A DNA stretch of 64,000 nt from Glycocaulis alkaliphilus (GTDB lineage: Bacteria; Pseudomonadota; Alphaproteobacteria; Caulobacterales; Maricaulaceae). The position numbers and the translations under genes were made by a program. The notes below the pieces were generated by a model, which searched no databases, was not told where the DNA came from, and saw only the letters and a list, made by a program, of their open reading frames with translations. The stretch spans positions 2,461,001-2,525,000 of the forward strand of contig NZ_CP018911.1 in NCBI RefSeq assembly GCF_004000605.1. Reading direction: 5' to 3'. This document shows, piece by piece, positions 8,444 to 17,482 of the stretch. Position 1 is the first letter of the stretch, and every line of letters begins with the position of its first letter.

Positions 8444-8689
8444 TCCTCCCCCACATCCGTGGGGTCGGTTCCGCGAAAAGTCGCGGGCGCGCGTTCGCGC
8501 TTTTCAGGCCGCTGTGCGGCCTGCAAGGCCAAGGGCCGTCCGCGCTCGTGCGCGGGACATCGCAGCCCGGATGGGCTGCGGAGCCAAAGACCACGCCCGT
8601 TCGCGCTTGCGGCGGCCATAGGCCGCCGAAAAGGGCGACTGCCCGCCCGGCCTCGTGGCCGGAACCGACCCCACGGATGTGGGGGAGGA
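8444..8689. repeat. 246-bp nested palindromic element with perfect 30-bp inverted ends
   Basis: The first and last 30 bases are perfect reverse complements, each containing a CCCCAC/GTGGGG hairpin with an ATCC (left, 8449-8464) or GGAT (right, 8669-8684) loop. Between them lie several more hairpins, among them AGGCCGC/GCGGCCT, GCAGCCC-GGAT-GGGCTGC at 8561-8580 and CGGCGGCC/GGCCGCCG. The GCGGGCGCGCGTTCGCGC core shared with the other cassettes is also present. I see no credible coding sequence. It begins 9 bp after the sciP stop. Confidence 0.85.
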
Positions 8690-8703
8690 CAGAAGAAAAG
8701 ATC

Positions 8704-8882
8704 GGTCTCCCGTCAGTGCGGGAGACCCCGGCTGTACTGCGGGTTCCGCAATATTTCCTCGTCATTCCGGCCGCAGCGAAGCGGAGAGCCGGAACCCAGC
8801 TTTTACTAGCTCCGCAACATATTCCCGGCCTGAGCGGCACAGGCAGTCGCGGGCGCGCGTTCGCGCTTGCGGCGCTGCGCGC
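8704..8882. repeat. Run of intergenic repeat fragments between sciP and fliF
   Basis: Three pieces follow each other: a GGTCTCCCGTC/GCGGGAGACC hairpin (8704-8760) that recurs inverted at 23819-23876; a CGTCATTCCGG...CCGGAACCCAGC unit (8760-8812) shared with 42.7 and 46.7 kb; and a decayed right half of the ATCC/GGAT cassette (8811-8882) carrying GTCGCGGGCGCGCGTTCGCG. With 8444-8689 this fills nearly all of the 668-bp gap before fliF. Confidence 0.7.
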
Positions 8883-9012
8883 CTGCTAGGTTCCAGATAG
8901 CCCTTCGGGCTTCTGGAATGACGACTGGAAGGCGCCCCGCCCCCCTTGAGAACATCCCGCTGGCAATAGCGGTGCTTTTCCACAGGCATGGGCTGGGATT
9001 TGGTAACTCTCG

Positions 9013-9027
9013 TTAAACACTCGTTTA
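9013..9027. promoter_or_regulatory. Near-consensus CtrA box upstream of fliF
   Basis: TTAA-N7-TTTA differs from the CtrA full site at one base and lies about 77 bp before the fliF start. In Caulobacter the fliF operon is a CtrA-controlled class II flagellar operon, so this is the expected place for such a site. A further half-site (GTAA-N6-TTAA) overlaps on the left. Confidence 0.5.
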
Positions 9028-9103
9028 CGCGGGCAGTGGGAAAAACTTGCCTACCAGTCCGGCAAATCGCCGCGCTGGCCAGAGGGGCAGGGCTTTTTCA
9101 CCC

Positions 9104-10729
9104 GTGAACGCGCTATTTGAACAACTCGCAAAGTTTGGCGTTGGCCGCCTGACGGCCATACTCGGCCTGACCATCGGGGTGGCCGCAGCGCTGGTCATCT
9201 TCACGATGAGCATGAATGGCTCACGCGAGGCGCTGCTCTATTCCGGCCTGCAGCCGCAGGACACGGCCGCCGTCAGCGAACGCCTCGGCCAGGCCAACAT
9301 CCCCTATTCGCTGCGCGAAGGCGGCACAGCCGTGTTCGTCGACCGCCAGCGCGTGGACGAGGCCCGCCTGCGCGTGGCGCAGGGCGGCGCGCTGGGCTTT
9401 GGCTCTGTCGGCTACGAAATTTTTGACGAAACAGATGCGCTGGGCACCACCAGCTTTGTCCAGAACATCAACGCCAAGCGCGCGCTGGAAGGCGAGCTGG
9501 CCCGTACCATCAACACGATTGGTGTGGTCAGCGGCGCGCGCGTGCATCTGGTTCTGCCCGAACGCCGGCTGTTTTCCCAGCAGGTGCAGGAGCCGTCCGC
9601 CTCGGTCATCCTCAATCTGCGCGGCCAGATCACGCCTGAGCAGATCGCCACCGTGCGCGACCTTGTGGCGACGGCCGTTCCCGGCTTGAGCGCCAGCCGC
9701 ATCACCATTGCCGATGACCGGGGCCGGCTGCTGGCCAGCCCCTCTGATGACGGCTCGGTAACCAGTGCCGCTCTGGAAGGGCGCCGCTCCAGCCTGGAGT
9801 CCCAGCTGCGCGACCGTGTGCGCGATGTGGTGGAGGGCATTGTCGGCCCCGGTGCGGCCCGCGTGGTGGTCACCGCCGATCTCAGCCGCGAAAGCATCAC
9901 CGAAAGCAGCCAGACCTATGACCCTGAAGGCCAGGTGCGTTCGGGGCGCGAGTCCACCGAAGAATTCACGCGCGAACCGGCCGGGCGCAATACCGGCGCG
10001 GTATCTGTGGCCGAAAACCTCCCCGACACCGGGCAGGGCGCGGACGCGGGCGGCGCAGGCATGGCCGAAACCGGCCGCAATTCGCGGGTGGAGAACTTCC
10101 TGAACTCCTCCACCACCCGCACGCGCATCATCGAGGCCGGTGCCATCGAGCGCCTGTCTGTGTCGGTTGTCGTCGACGAAGTAATGACGCGCGGCGAGGA
10201 CGGCTCGCCCGTCTTCACGCCGCGCAGCGAGGAAGAAATCGCCCGCATCCGTCAACTCGCCGGTGTCGCGGCCGGGCTTAATGCCGAACGCGGCGACGTG
10301 ATCGAAGTGGCTCAGCTGCGCTTCTCGCGGCCCGACCTTGATGTCGGAACACCCGCCAGCTCAGGCTTCTCGCTCAGCCGCGGCGACATCATGCGGATTG
10401 CCGAGATCGCCGTTCTGTTCATCACCGCCCTGCTGATCGTGTTCATGGTCGCCCGCCCGCTCATCAAGGGCGCCATTAGCGGTCCGGCCCCGGCACTGGC
10501 CTCTGCCGGCGGGCACGCCCTGCCCTCTCAGGCGCGCCAGGCCGCCATAGGCCATTCCGGTGACGGCCAGTTCGCTTTGCCCGACTCCGGTGATCCGGAT
10601 GAGACCATCGACATCGCCCATATCGATGGCCAGGTGAAAAAATCGTCTGTGAAGAAGGTCTCCACGCTCGTCGAGAAGCACCCTGACGAGTCCATGGCGA
10701 TCCTGCGCACCTGGATGCATGAGAGCTAG
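9104..10729 (+). CDS. fliF: Flagellar MS-ring protein (FliF)
   Basis: FliF forms the MS ring in the inner membrane, the base on which the rotor and export gate are built. The protein of about 541 residues has an N-terminal membrane segment (LTAILGLTIGVAAALVIFTM). The periplasmic YscJ/FliF lipoprotein-like domain follows (LLYSGLQPQDTAAVSERLGQ, then ARVHLVLPERRLF), then the FliF C-terminal domain, a second membrane helix (IAEIAVLFITALLIVFMVAR) and a cytoplasmic FliG-binding tail. I place the start at the GTG at 9104 (VNALFEQLAKFG) because upstream residues do not fit the family. It is the first gene of fliF-fliG-fliH-fliN-flbD and probably CtrA-controlled. Confidence 0.94.
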   Translation: MNALFEQLAKFGVGRLTAILGLTIGVAAALVIFTMSMNGSREALLYSGLQPQDTAAVSERLGQANIPYSLREGGTAVFVDRQRVDEARLRVAQGGALGFGSVGYEIFDETDALGTTSFVQNINAKRALEGELARTINTIGVVSGARVHLVLPERRLFSQQVQEPSASVILNLRGQITPEQIATVRDLVATAVPGLSASRITIADDRGRLLASPSDDGSVTSAALEGRRSSLESQLRDRVRDVVEGIVGPGAARVVVTADLSRESITESSQTYDPEGQVRSGRESTEEFTREPAGRNTGAVSVAENLPDTGQGADAGGAGMAETGRNSRVENFLNSSTTRTRIIEAGAIERLSVSVVVDEVMTRGEDGSPVFTPRSEEEIARIRQLAGVAAGLNAERGDVIEVAQLRFSRPDLDVGTPASSGFSLSRGDIMRIAEIAVLFITALLIVFMVARPLIKGAISGPAPALASAGGHALPSQARQAAIGHSGDGQFALPDSGDPDETIDIAHIDGQVKKSSVKKVSTLVEKHPDESMAILRTWMHES

Positions 10730-10732
10730 CCG

Positions 10733-11767
10733 ATGATTGCACCGGCCGTAAAACGCAAACTTGTCGACGACCCGTCAGCGCTTGACGGGCCGGAAAAGGC
10801 TGCCGTCATCCTGATGGCGCTGGGCGAAGAGCAGGCCGCGCTCTGGGAGATGATGGATGAGGAGGAAATCCGCATCGTCTCGCAGGCCATGGCCTCGCTT
10901 GGCAACGTGTCCTCCCAGGCGGTCGAAAAGCTGATCGTGGAATTTGTCGGCTCCATGTCGACGACCGGCTCCATCTCAGGCTCGGTGGAACGCACACAGC
11001 GCCTTCTGGCCAGCTTCCTGCCCGAAGAGCGCGTCGAAGCCATCATGGAAGAGCTGCGCGGCCCGGCCGGCCGCACCATGTGGGACAAGCTGGGCAATGT
11101 GAACGAGATGGTTCTGGCGAACTATCTCAAGAACGAATACCCGCAGACCGTGGCCGTTATCCTGTCCAAGGTGCATTCCGAGCACGCCGCCCGCGTCCTC
11201 TCCGCCCTGCCGGAAGATTTCGCCCTTGAAGTTGTCCAGCGCATGTTGCGCATGGAGCCGGTCCAGCGCGAAATCCTCGACAAGATCGAGATGACCTTGC
11301 GCAACGAATTCATGAGCAATCTGGCGCGCACCTCCAAGCAGGACAGCCATGAAATGATGGCTGACATCTTCAACAATTTCGACCGGCAGACCGAGAACCG
11401 CTTCCTGGCGGCACTCGAAGAGCGCAACCGGGACAGTGCGGAGAAAATCCGCTCGCTCATGTTTGTCTTTGAGGATCTGGGCAAGCTGGACCCGCAAGGC
11501 ATCCAGACATTGCTGCGCGCGGTCAACAAGGACCAGCTCGGCCTGGCACTGAAAGGTGCCTCGGACTCGCTGCGCGATCTGTTCTTTTCCAACATGTCAG
11601 AGCGCGCCGCGAAAATCCTGCGCGAGGACATGCAGACCATGGGGCCTGTGCGCCTGAAAGACGTCGATCAGGCCCAGCAGGCCATGGTCAACAGCGCCAA
11701 GGACCTCGCCGCCAAGGGCGAAATACTCATCGCCGAAGGCGGCGGTGATGATGAGCTGATCTACTAG
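10733..11767 (+). CDS. fliG: Flagellar motor switch protein (FliG)
   Basis: FliG is the rotor component that contacts the stator and transmits switching signals from FliM/FliN. The 344-residue protein shows the N-terminal domain ([20 protein letters not shown]), the middle EHPQT-like segment as [14 protein letters not shown], and the C-terminal torque helix with the charged [20 protein letters not shown] stretch. It starts 3 bp after fliF and ends 1 bp before the fliH-like gene, so translation is probably coupled. Length and domains are normal. Confidence 0.96.
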   Translation: MIAPAVKRKLVDDPSALDGPEKAAVILMALGEEQAALWEMMDEEEIRIVSQAMASLGNVSSQAVEKLIVEFVGSMSTTGSISGSVERTQRLLASFLPEERVEAIMEELRGPAGRTMWDKLGNVNEMVLANYLKNEYPQTVAVILSKVHSEHAARVLSALPEDFALEVVQRMLRMEPVQREILDKIEMTLRNEFMSNLARTSKQDSHEMMADIFNNFDRQTENRFLAALEERNRDSAEKIRSLMFVFEDLGKLDPQGIQTLLRAVNKDQLGLALKGASDSLRDLFFSNMSERAAKILREDMQTMGPVRLKDVDQAQQAMVNSAKDLAAKGEILIAEGGGDDELIY

Positions 11768-11768
11768 G

Positions 11769-12452
11769 ATGACCGTTTTGACCACGCGCCACACACCTTT
11801 CGGTTTTGACCGGGTCTTCGCATCCGACGGCACGGTGCTGCGCGATGGCGACCGCGTCAAACGCCTGCTCACTCTGTCCGAAGCGCAGGAAAAAGCCGAA
11901 GCGGCCGCAGCCCAGGCGCTGAAAGCGGACAATGCCGAAGCGGCCCGCGCCGCAGCCGAGGCGCTCAAAACCCTGACCGGACGGATACAGGCCATCCTTG
12001 CGCGCATGGAAGCCGAATCCGAGGCCATGCGGGCAGATGCCGCCCGCCTGGCCGTCGTCGCCGCCCGCCAGATTGCCGGCGCCGCGCTCGCTGCCCATGG
12101 TGACGAGACCGTTCTGGAGTGTGCCCGCTCCATCATGGACGATCTGCGCGCCGAACCGCGCATTGCCATCCGTGTCACGCCGGCGCTCGCCGACGCGATC
12201 GCCGAGCGTCTCTATGCTGAAGCGGAGAACCGGGGCCTCGAAGGCGCCGTCGTCGTGCGCGCTGACGAGGAAGTGGCTACCGGCGACTGCGTGCTGGAAT
12301 GGCGCTCGGGCTCTGTCGAGCGCACCGCATCGGACATTGAAGCGCGCATAGCCGAACTGGTCGAGCGCTGGCTGGCCGCGCCGCGTGATGGCGCAAGCGA
12401 CACACAAAACTCAGACGAAGCCGAGCCGCTCAAGGAGCTCAACCATGGCTGA
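11769..12452 (+). CDS. fliH: FliH/FlbE-like flagellar assembly protein
   Basis: The position between fliG and fliN matches Caulobacter flbE, the FliH counterpart that holds the FliI ATPase at the export gate. The 227-residue sequence is mostly helical with an Ala/Glu-rich coiled region (about residues 35-85: SEAQEKAEAAAAQALKADNA). A compact C-terminal domain of FliH/HrpE type follows (AARQIAGAALAAHGDETVLE ... ATGDCVLEWRSGSVER). Primary sequence conservation in this family is low, so the name leans on gene order as well as on the C-terminal pattern. The last 8 bp overlap the start of fliN. Confidence 0.75.
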   Translation: MTVLTTRHTPFGFDRVFASDGTVLRDGDRVKRLLTLSEAQEKAEAAAAQALKADNAEAARAAAEALKTLTGRIQAILARMEAESEAMRADAARLAVVAARQIAGAALAAHGDETVLECARSIMDDLRAEPRIAIRVTPALADAIAERLYAEAENRGLEGAVVVRADEEVATGDCVLEWRSGSVERTASDIEARIAELVERWLAAPRDGASDTQNSDEAEPLKELNHG

Positions 12453-12816
12453 TACAACCGATCTGGACCTGCCCGATCTCAATAATGGCGGCGGCGACAC
12501 CGGACCGGAGGATTCCGGCCCCGCCGCCCTGCCCTCCCAGTCGCTGGTCGATGAATCTATCCGCACCGCAGTGGATCTCGCGCCCGTCTATGACGTGCCG
12601 GTCAATATCTCTGCCGTGCTCGGCAAGACGCATATCGACGTGAGCTCGCTGCTGAAGCTCACCTCCGGTTCGGTGCTGGAGCTCGACCGCAAGGTCGGTG
12701 AGGCCATCGACATCTACGTCAATAACCGCCTCGTGGCGCGCGGCGAGGTCGTCGTCGTCGACGACCGGCTGGGTGTGACCATGACCGAGATCATCAAGGA
12801 CGGGGATTCCGCATGA
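12445..12816 (+). CDS. fliN: Flagellar motor switch protein (FliN)
   Basis: FliN builds the lower C ring with FliM and binds FliH. The 123-residue protein has a short acidic N-terminus and a SpoA (surface presentation of antigens) domain with YDVPVNISAVLGKTHIDVSS, VLELDRKVGEAIDIYVNNRL and ARGEVVVVDDRLGVTMTEII. The start at 12445 is preceded by AAGGAG and lies inside the last codons of the fliH-like gene, indicating coupled translation. Length is typical. Confidence 0.95.
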   Translation: MADTTDLDLPDLNNGGGDTGPEDSGPAALPSQSLVDESIRTAVDLAPVYDVPVNISAVLGKTHIDVSSLLKLTSGSVLELDRKVGEAIDIYVNNRLVARGEVVVVDDRLGVTMTEIIKDGDSA

Positions 12817-12857
12817 CCCACCCCGCCCCGACACAGTCTGCAAGGAGAAACTGAGCC

Positions 12858-14216
12858 ATGCGTGTACTCATAGTCGGCTCGCTCGCAGGGCAATCAGGAA
12901 CCGCCACCAAAATGGCGATGGACCGGGGCGCCAAGGTCTCCCAGGTCGACACGCCCGCCCAGGCAACGGCCTATTTGCGCGCCGGGCGCGGGGCCGATCT
13001 GGTAATGGTCGATGTCAGTCTTGATATTAGCGCCTTCATTGCCGCCAACGAGGCCGAGCGCATCACGGTGCCGGTCGTCGCCTGCGGCGTGAATGTGCGC
13101 CCAGATGCCGCCGCTGCCGCCATCCGCGCCGGGGCCAAGGAATTCATTCCGCTCCCCGCCGATGCCGAACTGATGGCGGCCGTGCTGGAAGCGGTCAGTG
13201 ATGATGAGCGCCCCATGGTGGCGCGCGACAAGTCCATGCTGGCCGTCGTCGAACTGGCCAACCGGATTGCGGCGTCCGATGCCTCGGTGCTGATCACCGG
13301 CGAGAGCGGCGTCGGCAAGGAGGTGATGGCACGCTTCCTTCACCGCAAGTCAAAGCGCGCAGCCAAACCCTTCGTCTCGGTCAACTGCGCGGCCATCCCG
13401 GAAAACCTGCTGGAATCCGAACTCTTCGGTCACGAAAAGGGCGCGTTTACCGGCGCCGTGGCGCGCCGGGTCGGCAAGTTTGAAGAGGCCGATGGCGGCA
13501 CGCTTCTGCTGGACGAAATCTCCGAGATGGATGCCCGCCTGCAGGCCAAACTGCTGCGCGCCCTGCAGGAGCGCGAGATTGACCGGGTGGGCGGCTCCGG
13601 CCCGGTAAAGGTCAATATCCGCGTTATCGCCACCTCCAACCGCGACCTGCAAAAGGCCGTGCGCGAGGGCGTGTTCCGCGAAGACCTGCTGTTCCGGCTG
13701 AATGTGGTGAACCTTGCCATTCCGCCCTTGCGTGAACGCCCGGAGGATGCGCTGGCGCTGGCCGAGCACTTCCTGAAGAAATACGCCGCCGCCAATGGCC
13801 TGCCGCACCGCGCGCTCAACGAAGCAGCCAAGCTGCAGATCACCACGCGCAGCTGGACGGGCAATGTGCGCGAGCTGGAAAACGCCATGCACCGCGCCGT
13901 GCTGCTCGCTTCCGGCACCGAGATCGGACCGGATGCCATCCGGGCGCCGGACGGCTCTGCCTTCCATTCCAGCGGCGGGGTGGCCCGGCAGGCGGCCGAA
14001 GCGGCTGATGCGGCCCACCACATGGTCGGGCGCACCGTGGCGGAAGTTGAACAGGACCTGATCCTGGACACGCTGGACCATTGCTTCGGCAACCGCACCC
14101 ATGCCGCGAACATTCTCGGCATCTCGATCCGTACGCTGCGCAACAAGCTCAAACTCTACACCGATCAGGGCATCACGGTGCCCGCACCCGGTGAGAGCCG
14201 CGCCGGAGCGGCGTAA
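12858..14216 (+). CDS. flbD: Sigma-54-dependent flagellar regulator FlbD
   Basis: FlbD activates sigma-54 promoters of hook and filament genes and represses early genes. The 452-residue protein has a degenerate receiver domain (residues 1-115) that lacks the N-terminal acidic pair ([14 protein letters not shown]) but keeps VMVDV. An AAA+ domain follows with Walker A GESGVGKE, the sigma-54 contact loop GAFTGA and Walker [11 protein letters not shown] Fis-type helix-turn-helix ends the protein ([20 protein letters not shown]). The degenerate receiver is also seen in Caulobacter FlbD, which is controlled by FliX rather than by phosphorylation (established there, inferred here). It is the last gene of the fliF cluster; candidate targets are flgK and fliK. 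Confidence 0.94.
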   Translation: MRVLIVGSLAGQSGTATKMAMDRGAKVSQVDTPAQATAYLRAGRGADLVMVDVSLDISAFIAANEAERITVPVVACGVNVRPDAAAAAIRAGAKEFIPLPADAELMAAVLEAVSDDERPMVARDKSMLAVVELANRIAASDASVLITGESGVGKEVMARFLHRKSKRAAKPFVSVNCAAIPENLLESELFGHEKGAFTGAVARRVGKFEEADGGTLLLDEISEMDARLQAKLLRALQEREIDRVGGSGPVKVNIRVIATSNRDLQKAVREGVFREDLLFRLNVVNLAIPPLRERPEDALALAEHFLKKYAAANGLPHRALNEAAKLQITTRSWTGNVRELENAMHRAVLLASGTEIGPDAIRAPDGSAFHSSGGVARQAAEAADAAHHMVGRTVAEVEQDLILDTLDHCFGNRTHAANILGISIRTLRNKLKLYTDQGITVPAPGESRAGAA

Positions 14217-14230
14217 GTCGAAGGTTGATG

Positions 14231-14338
14231 TCCTCCCCCGCCTGCGGGGGAGGTGTCAGCGAAGCTGACGGAGGGGGGAACTTTTCTTTTTACCCCCCTC
14301 GGCCCTCCGGGCCACTCCCCCCGTAAACGGGGGGAGAC
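14231..14338. repeat. 108-bp imperfect palindrome between flbD and flhA (CCTCCCCC family, copy 1)
   Basis: The element starts with TCCTCCCCCGCCTGCGGGGG and ends with the CCCCCCGTAAACGGGGGGAG hairpin, with GTCAGCGAAGCTGAC and GGCCCTCCGGGCC hairpins between them. Related copies occur at 19125-19250 and 50170-50281. It lies inside a flagellar gene series, just before the flhA start, so it may limit read-through or stabilise mRNA ends. Confidence 0.8.
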
Positions 14339-14365
14339 AAGAATGGAAGAAGGACAGAAAGTCCC

Positions 14366-16474
14366 TTGGCTGACACACCCGCACCCGGTTCCTCACCCGG
14401 CCTTGACTGGCAGAAAATCGGCCAGCGTTTTGCGCGTGGTGATGTCGCCATGGCGGTGGGCGTGCTGGCAATCCTCGTCATGCTCATCCTGCCCATGCCG
14501 CGCGCGCTGCTGGACATTTCGCTGGCGATCTCGATCTGCTTTTCGGTGCTGATCCTGATGACGGCGCTGTTCATCCGCACGCCGCTGGAATTTACCGCCT
14601 TCCCGGCCATTCTGCTGATCGCGACCATGCTGCGGCTGGGCCTGAACGTCGCGTCCACGCGCCTCATCCTGTCGGAAGGTCATGGCGGCACAGCGGCGGC
14701 AGGCGACATCATCCAGGCGTTTGGCGCCTTCGTGATGCAGGGCAATTTCGTCATCGGCATCATCGTTTTCATCATTCTGGTGATCGTGAACTTCATCGTC
14801 ATCACCAAGGGTTCAGGCCGTATCGCGGAAGTCGCCGCCCGCTTCACGCTGGACGCCATGCCCGGCAAGCAGATGGCGATTGATGCTGACCTCTCCGCCG
14901 GGCTTATCAGCGAGGACGAGGCGCGCACCCGCCGCAAGGAGCTGGAAGACAAGTCCAACTTCTTCGGCGCCATGGACGGTGCATCGAAATTCGTGCGCGG
15001 CGACGCGGTGGCCGGCATTCTCATCACCTCGATCAACCTCATTGGCGGCATGATCATTGGTGTCGCGCAGTCCAACATGGCCTTTGGCGATGCGGCCTCG
15101 ACCTATTCCACGCTGACGATTGGCGATGGCCTGGTCTCGCAGATACCCGCCCTGATCGTCTCGCTGGCGGCCGGTCTTCTGGTCTCCAAGGCGGGCGTTG
15201 AGGGCGAGGCCGACAAGGCCGTGTTCGGCCAGCTTGCTGCCAACCCGACCAGCATGGCGATGGTGGCGGCGGCGGCGATCTCCATCGGGCTTCTGCCCGG
15301 CATGCCGCTTTTCCCGTTTGCGGTGCTGGCAGCAGCGGCGGGCGGCACCGCCTTCATCATGAACCGGCGAAAGATACAGACCGCCGAGCGCGAGGCCACG
15401 GCGATCCAGACCGAAGCCGCCGCCGCGCAGCAGCCTTCGGAAGCGCCTATCGAGGACTCGCTGCATATTGACGAGCTGAAGATCGAGCTTGGCTATGCAC
15501 TCCTGCCGCTCATCAATGATGTGGAAGGCCGCCGCCTGACCGACCAGATCAAGGCGCTGCGCCGCAATCTGGCGCAGGATACCGGCTTCATCCTGCCCAG
15601 CGTGCGCATTATCGACAACATGCAGCTGACGGCAGAAGACTATGTGATCCGCATCAAGGAGATGGAGGCCGGCGCCGGCCAGCTGAAAATGCGCCATCTC
15701 CTCGTCATGGACCCGTCCGGCCAGCAGGTCTCCATGGCCGGCGCTCATGTGAAGGAGCCCGCCTTCGGCCTGCCCGCGACCTGGATCGAGGAAGGCGCGC
15801 GCGAGGAAGCCACCTTCCGCGGCTATACAATCGTCGATCCCGCTGCCGTGCTCGTCACGCATCTGACCGAGCTCTTGCGCGAGCATCTGGCCGACCTTCT
15901 GTCCTACTCCGAGGTTGAAAAGCTGCTGGACGGCCTCTCCAAGGAGCACAAGAAGCTGGTCGACGACATCACGCCCGGCCAGATCACTCGCGCAGGCATT
16001 CAGCGCGTCCTGCAGAATCTGCTGCGCGAGCGTGTCTCTATCCGTGACCTCGCCGGAATTATCGAGGGTATCGCCGAGGCCTCCGGCGCGACGCAGAACC
16101 TCGATGCCATCACCGAGCATGTGCGCACGCGCCTGGCCCGCCAGCTGTGCTTTGCCAATCGCGGCCCCGATGGCGCGCTTCCCGTGCTGAGCCTCTCGCC
16201 GCAATGGGAGCAGGCTTTTGCAGAAGCGATGATCGGCGATGGCGAACGCCGCCAGCTCGCCCTTGCCCCGACGCGCCTGCGCGAGTTTGTAACCGCCGTG
16301 CGCGATGCCTTCGACCGGGCAGGCGCATCAGGCGATGTGCCGGTCCTGCTGACCAGCCCCGCCATCCGCCCCTATGTGCGCTCGCTGACCGAGCGCTTCC
16401 GCCCGTCTACAGTGGTAATGAGCCAGAACGAGATCCACCCCAGCGCGCGGCTGAAAACCGTCGGCGCAGTCTAG
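14366..16474 (+). CDS. flhA: Flagellar export gate protein (FlhA)
   Basis: FlhA is the large export-gate subunit of the flagellar type III secretion apparatus. The 702-residue protein has about eight membrane helices in its first half. It contains the family signature FTAFPAILLIATMLRLGLNV and the conserved FHIPEP-region relative ARFTLDAMPGKQMAIDADLS. The C-terminal cytoplasmic substrate-docking domain starts near residue 360. The start appears to be a TTG at 14366 (LADTPAPGSS), with GAAGGA 11-12 bp upstream; no better ATG or GTG lies in frame nearby. A palindromic repeat separates it from flbD, and flhF begins 12 bp after it. Confidence 0.95.
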   Translation: MADTPAPGSSPGLDWQKIGQRFARGDVAMAVGVLAILVMLILPMPRALLDISLAISICFSVLILMTALFIRTPLEFTAFPAILLIATMLRLGLNVASTRLILSEGHGGTAAAGDIIQAFGAFVMQGNFVIGIIVFIILVIVNFIVITKGSGRIAEVAARFTLDAMPGKQMAIDADLSAGLISEDEARTRRKELEDKSNFFGAMDGASKFVRGDAVAGILITSINLIGGMIIGVAQSNMAFGDAASTYSTLTIGDGLVSQIPALIVSLAAGLLVSKAGVEGEADKAVFGQLAANPTSMAMVAAAAISIGLLPGMPLFPFAVLAAAAGGTAFIMNRRKIQTAEREATAIQTEAAAAQQPSEAPIEDSLHIDELKIELGYALLPLINDVEGRRLTDQIKALRRNLAQDTGFILPSVRIIDNMQLTAEDYVIRIKEMEAGAGQLKMRHLLVMDPSGQQVSMAGAHVKEPAFGLPATWIEEGAREEATFRGYTIVDPAAVLVTHLTELLREHLADLLSYSEVEKLLDGLSKEHKKLVDDITPGQITRAGIQRVLQNLLRERVSIRDLAGIIEGIAEASGATQNLDAITEHVRTRLARQLCFANRGPDGALPVLSLSPQWEQAFAEAMIGDGERRQLALAPTRLREFVTAVRDAFDRAGASGDVPVLLTSPAIRPYVRSLTERFRPSTVVMSQNEIHPSARLKTVGAV

Positions 16475-16486
16475 GAGGACGCCCTG

Positions 16487-17482
16487 ATGCGCCTTCGCAC
16501 CTTCACTGCCGCATCGATCAGCGAGGCCATGGCACAGGTGCGCCGGGAGCTGGGACCGGACGCCATCATCGTCGCCACGCAGGAACGCGCCGATGGCGGG
16601 GTGAGCATACGCGCCGCTGCCGAGGAAGGCGCGGTGCAGCCCTCCAAGGACTCCCCCAAGCTGGCCGCCAAGCGCCGCGAGGCCGAACGCGCGCGCGGGC
16701 GCGGCGATAATGCAGACGGCATCACCCGCATCGCCCGCGCGCTCGCCTGGCATGATGTGCCCGACAGCGCTGCCGAAGCCATCATGGACGCGGCGATCAG
16801 CCTGGAAGACACAGAGCCGACCGCCACCCTCGCCCACGCGCTGGATGCGCGCTACGCCGTCCACCCGGTCGAGATCATGCCCGCAAGGCCCATCCTCTTT
16901 GCCGGCGCGCCGGGGGCTGGCAAATCCTCCGTCATGGCGCGCCTTGCTGCGCGCGCCGTCTCGCAAGGCGTGACCCCGCTACTGGTCTCTTGTGACCAGC
17001 GCGCAGGCGCAGCCGCCCAGATGCAGACCTATGCCAAGGCGCTGCAGCTCGATTTCGAGGCCGCGCCGGGCGCACGCGAGCTGGATCTGGTGCTGGACAG
17101 CGCCAATGGCCGCCCGGTCTTCATCGATACCGGCGGGGTGAACCCGTTCGAGCTGGACGCGCTGGAAAGCCTCACCTATCTCGCCGCCACCGCCGATGCC
17201 GAGATCATCGCGGTCATGGAAGCAGGCCAGATTCCCGCCGACGCCGAAGACGCCGCCGCGCTCTTCACCTCCATCGGGGCGGCGCGCGTGATCTTCACAA
17301 GGCTGGATATTGCACGGCGCATGGGCGCGCTGCTGGCCGCCGGAGAGGCGGGGCTTTCCTACGCCCATATCGCCGCCTCGCCCTTTATCGGGTCGGGCCT
17401 GGCCCCCGCGACGCCCTTGCGCCTTGCCCGCGCTTTGCTCGAAGACCCTACGGAAGACGGGCCTGAGGAGGCCGCATCATGA
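16487..17482 (+). CDS. flhF: Flagellar SRP-type GTPase FlhF
   Basis: FlhF is an SRP-family GTPase that places the flagellum, usually at a cell pole, and works opposite FlhG. The 331-residue protein begins with the FlhF signature MRLRTFTAASISEAMAQVRR and the DAIIVATQE segment. A basic linker follows, then an NG domain with the P-loop FAGAPGAGKSSVMARLA (about residues 141-157). The G-domain motifs VSCDQ and FIDTGG are present. The last four bases overlap the flhG start (ATGA). Its presence with flhG fits a single polar flagellum. Confidence 0.9.
   Translation: MRLRTFTAASISEAMAQVRRELGPDAIIVATQERADGGVSIRAAAEEGAVQPSKDSPKLAAKRREAERARGRGDNADGITRIARALAWHDVPDSAAEAIMDAAISLEDTEPTATLAHALDARYAVHPVEIMPARPILFAGAPGAGKSSVMARLAARAVSQGVTPLLVSCDQRAGAAAQMQTYAKALQLDFEAAPGARELDLVLDSANGRPVFIDTGGVNPFELDALESLTYLAATADAEIIAVMEAGQIPADAEDAAALFTSIGAARVIFTRLDIARRMGALLAAGEAGLSYAHIAASPFIGSGLAPATPLRLARALLEDPTEDGPEEAAS

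Noticed and set aside
8386-8889. Overlapping open frames through the sciP-fliF gap
   Set aside because: They translate repeat families with Arg/Pro-rich composition and similar text recurs wherever the repeats occur.
9013-9103. Sigma-54 promoter for fliF
   Set aside because: No GG-N10-GC element fits; a CtrA-like box and class II expression are the better explanation.
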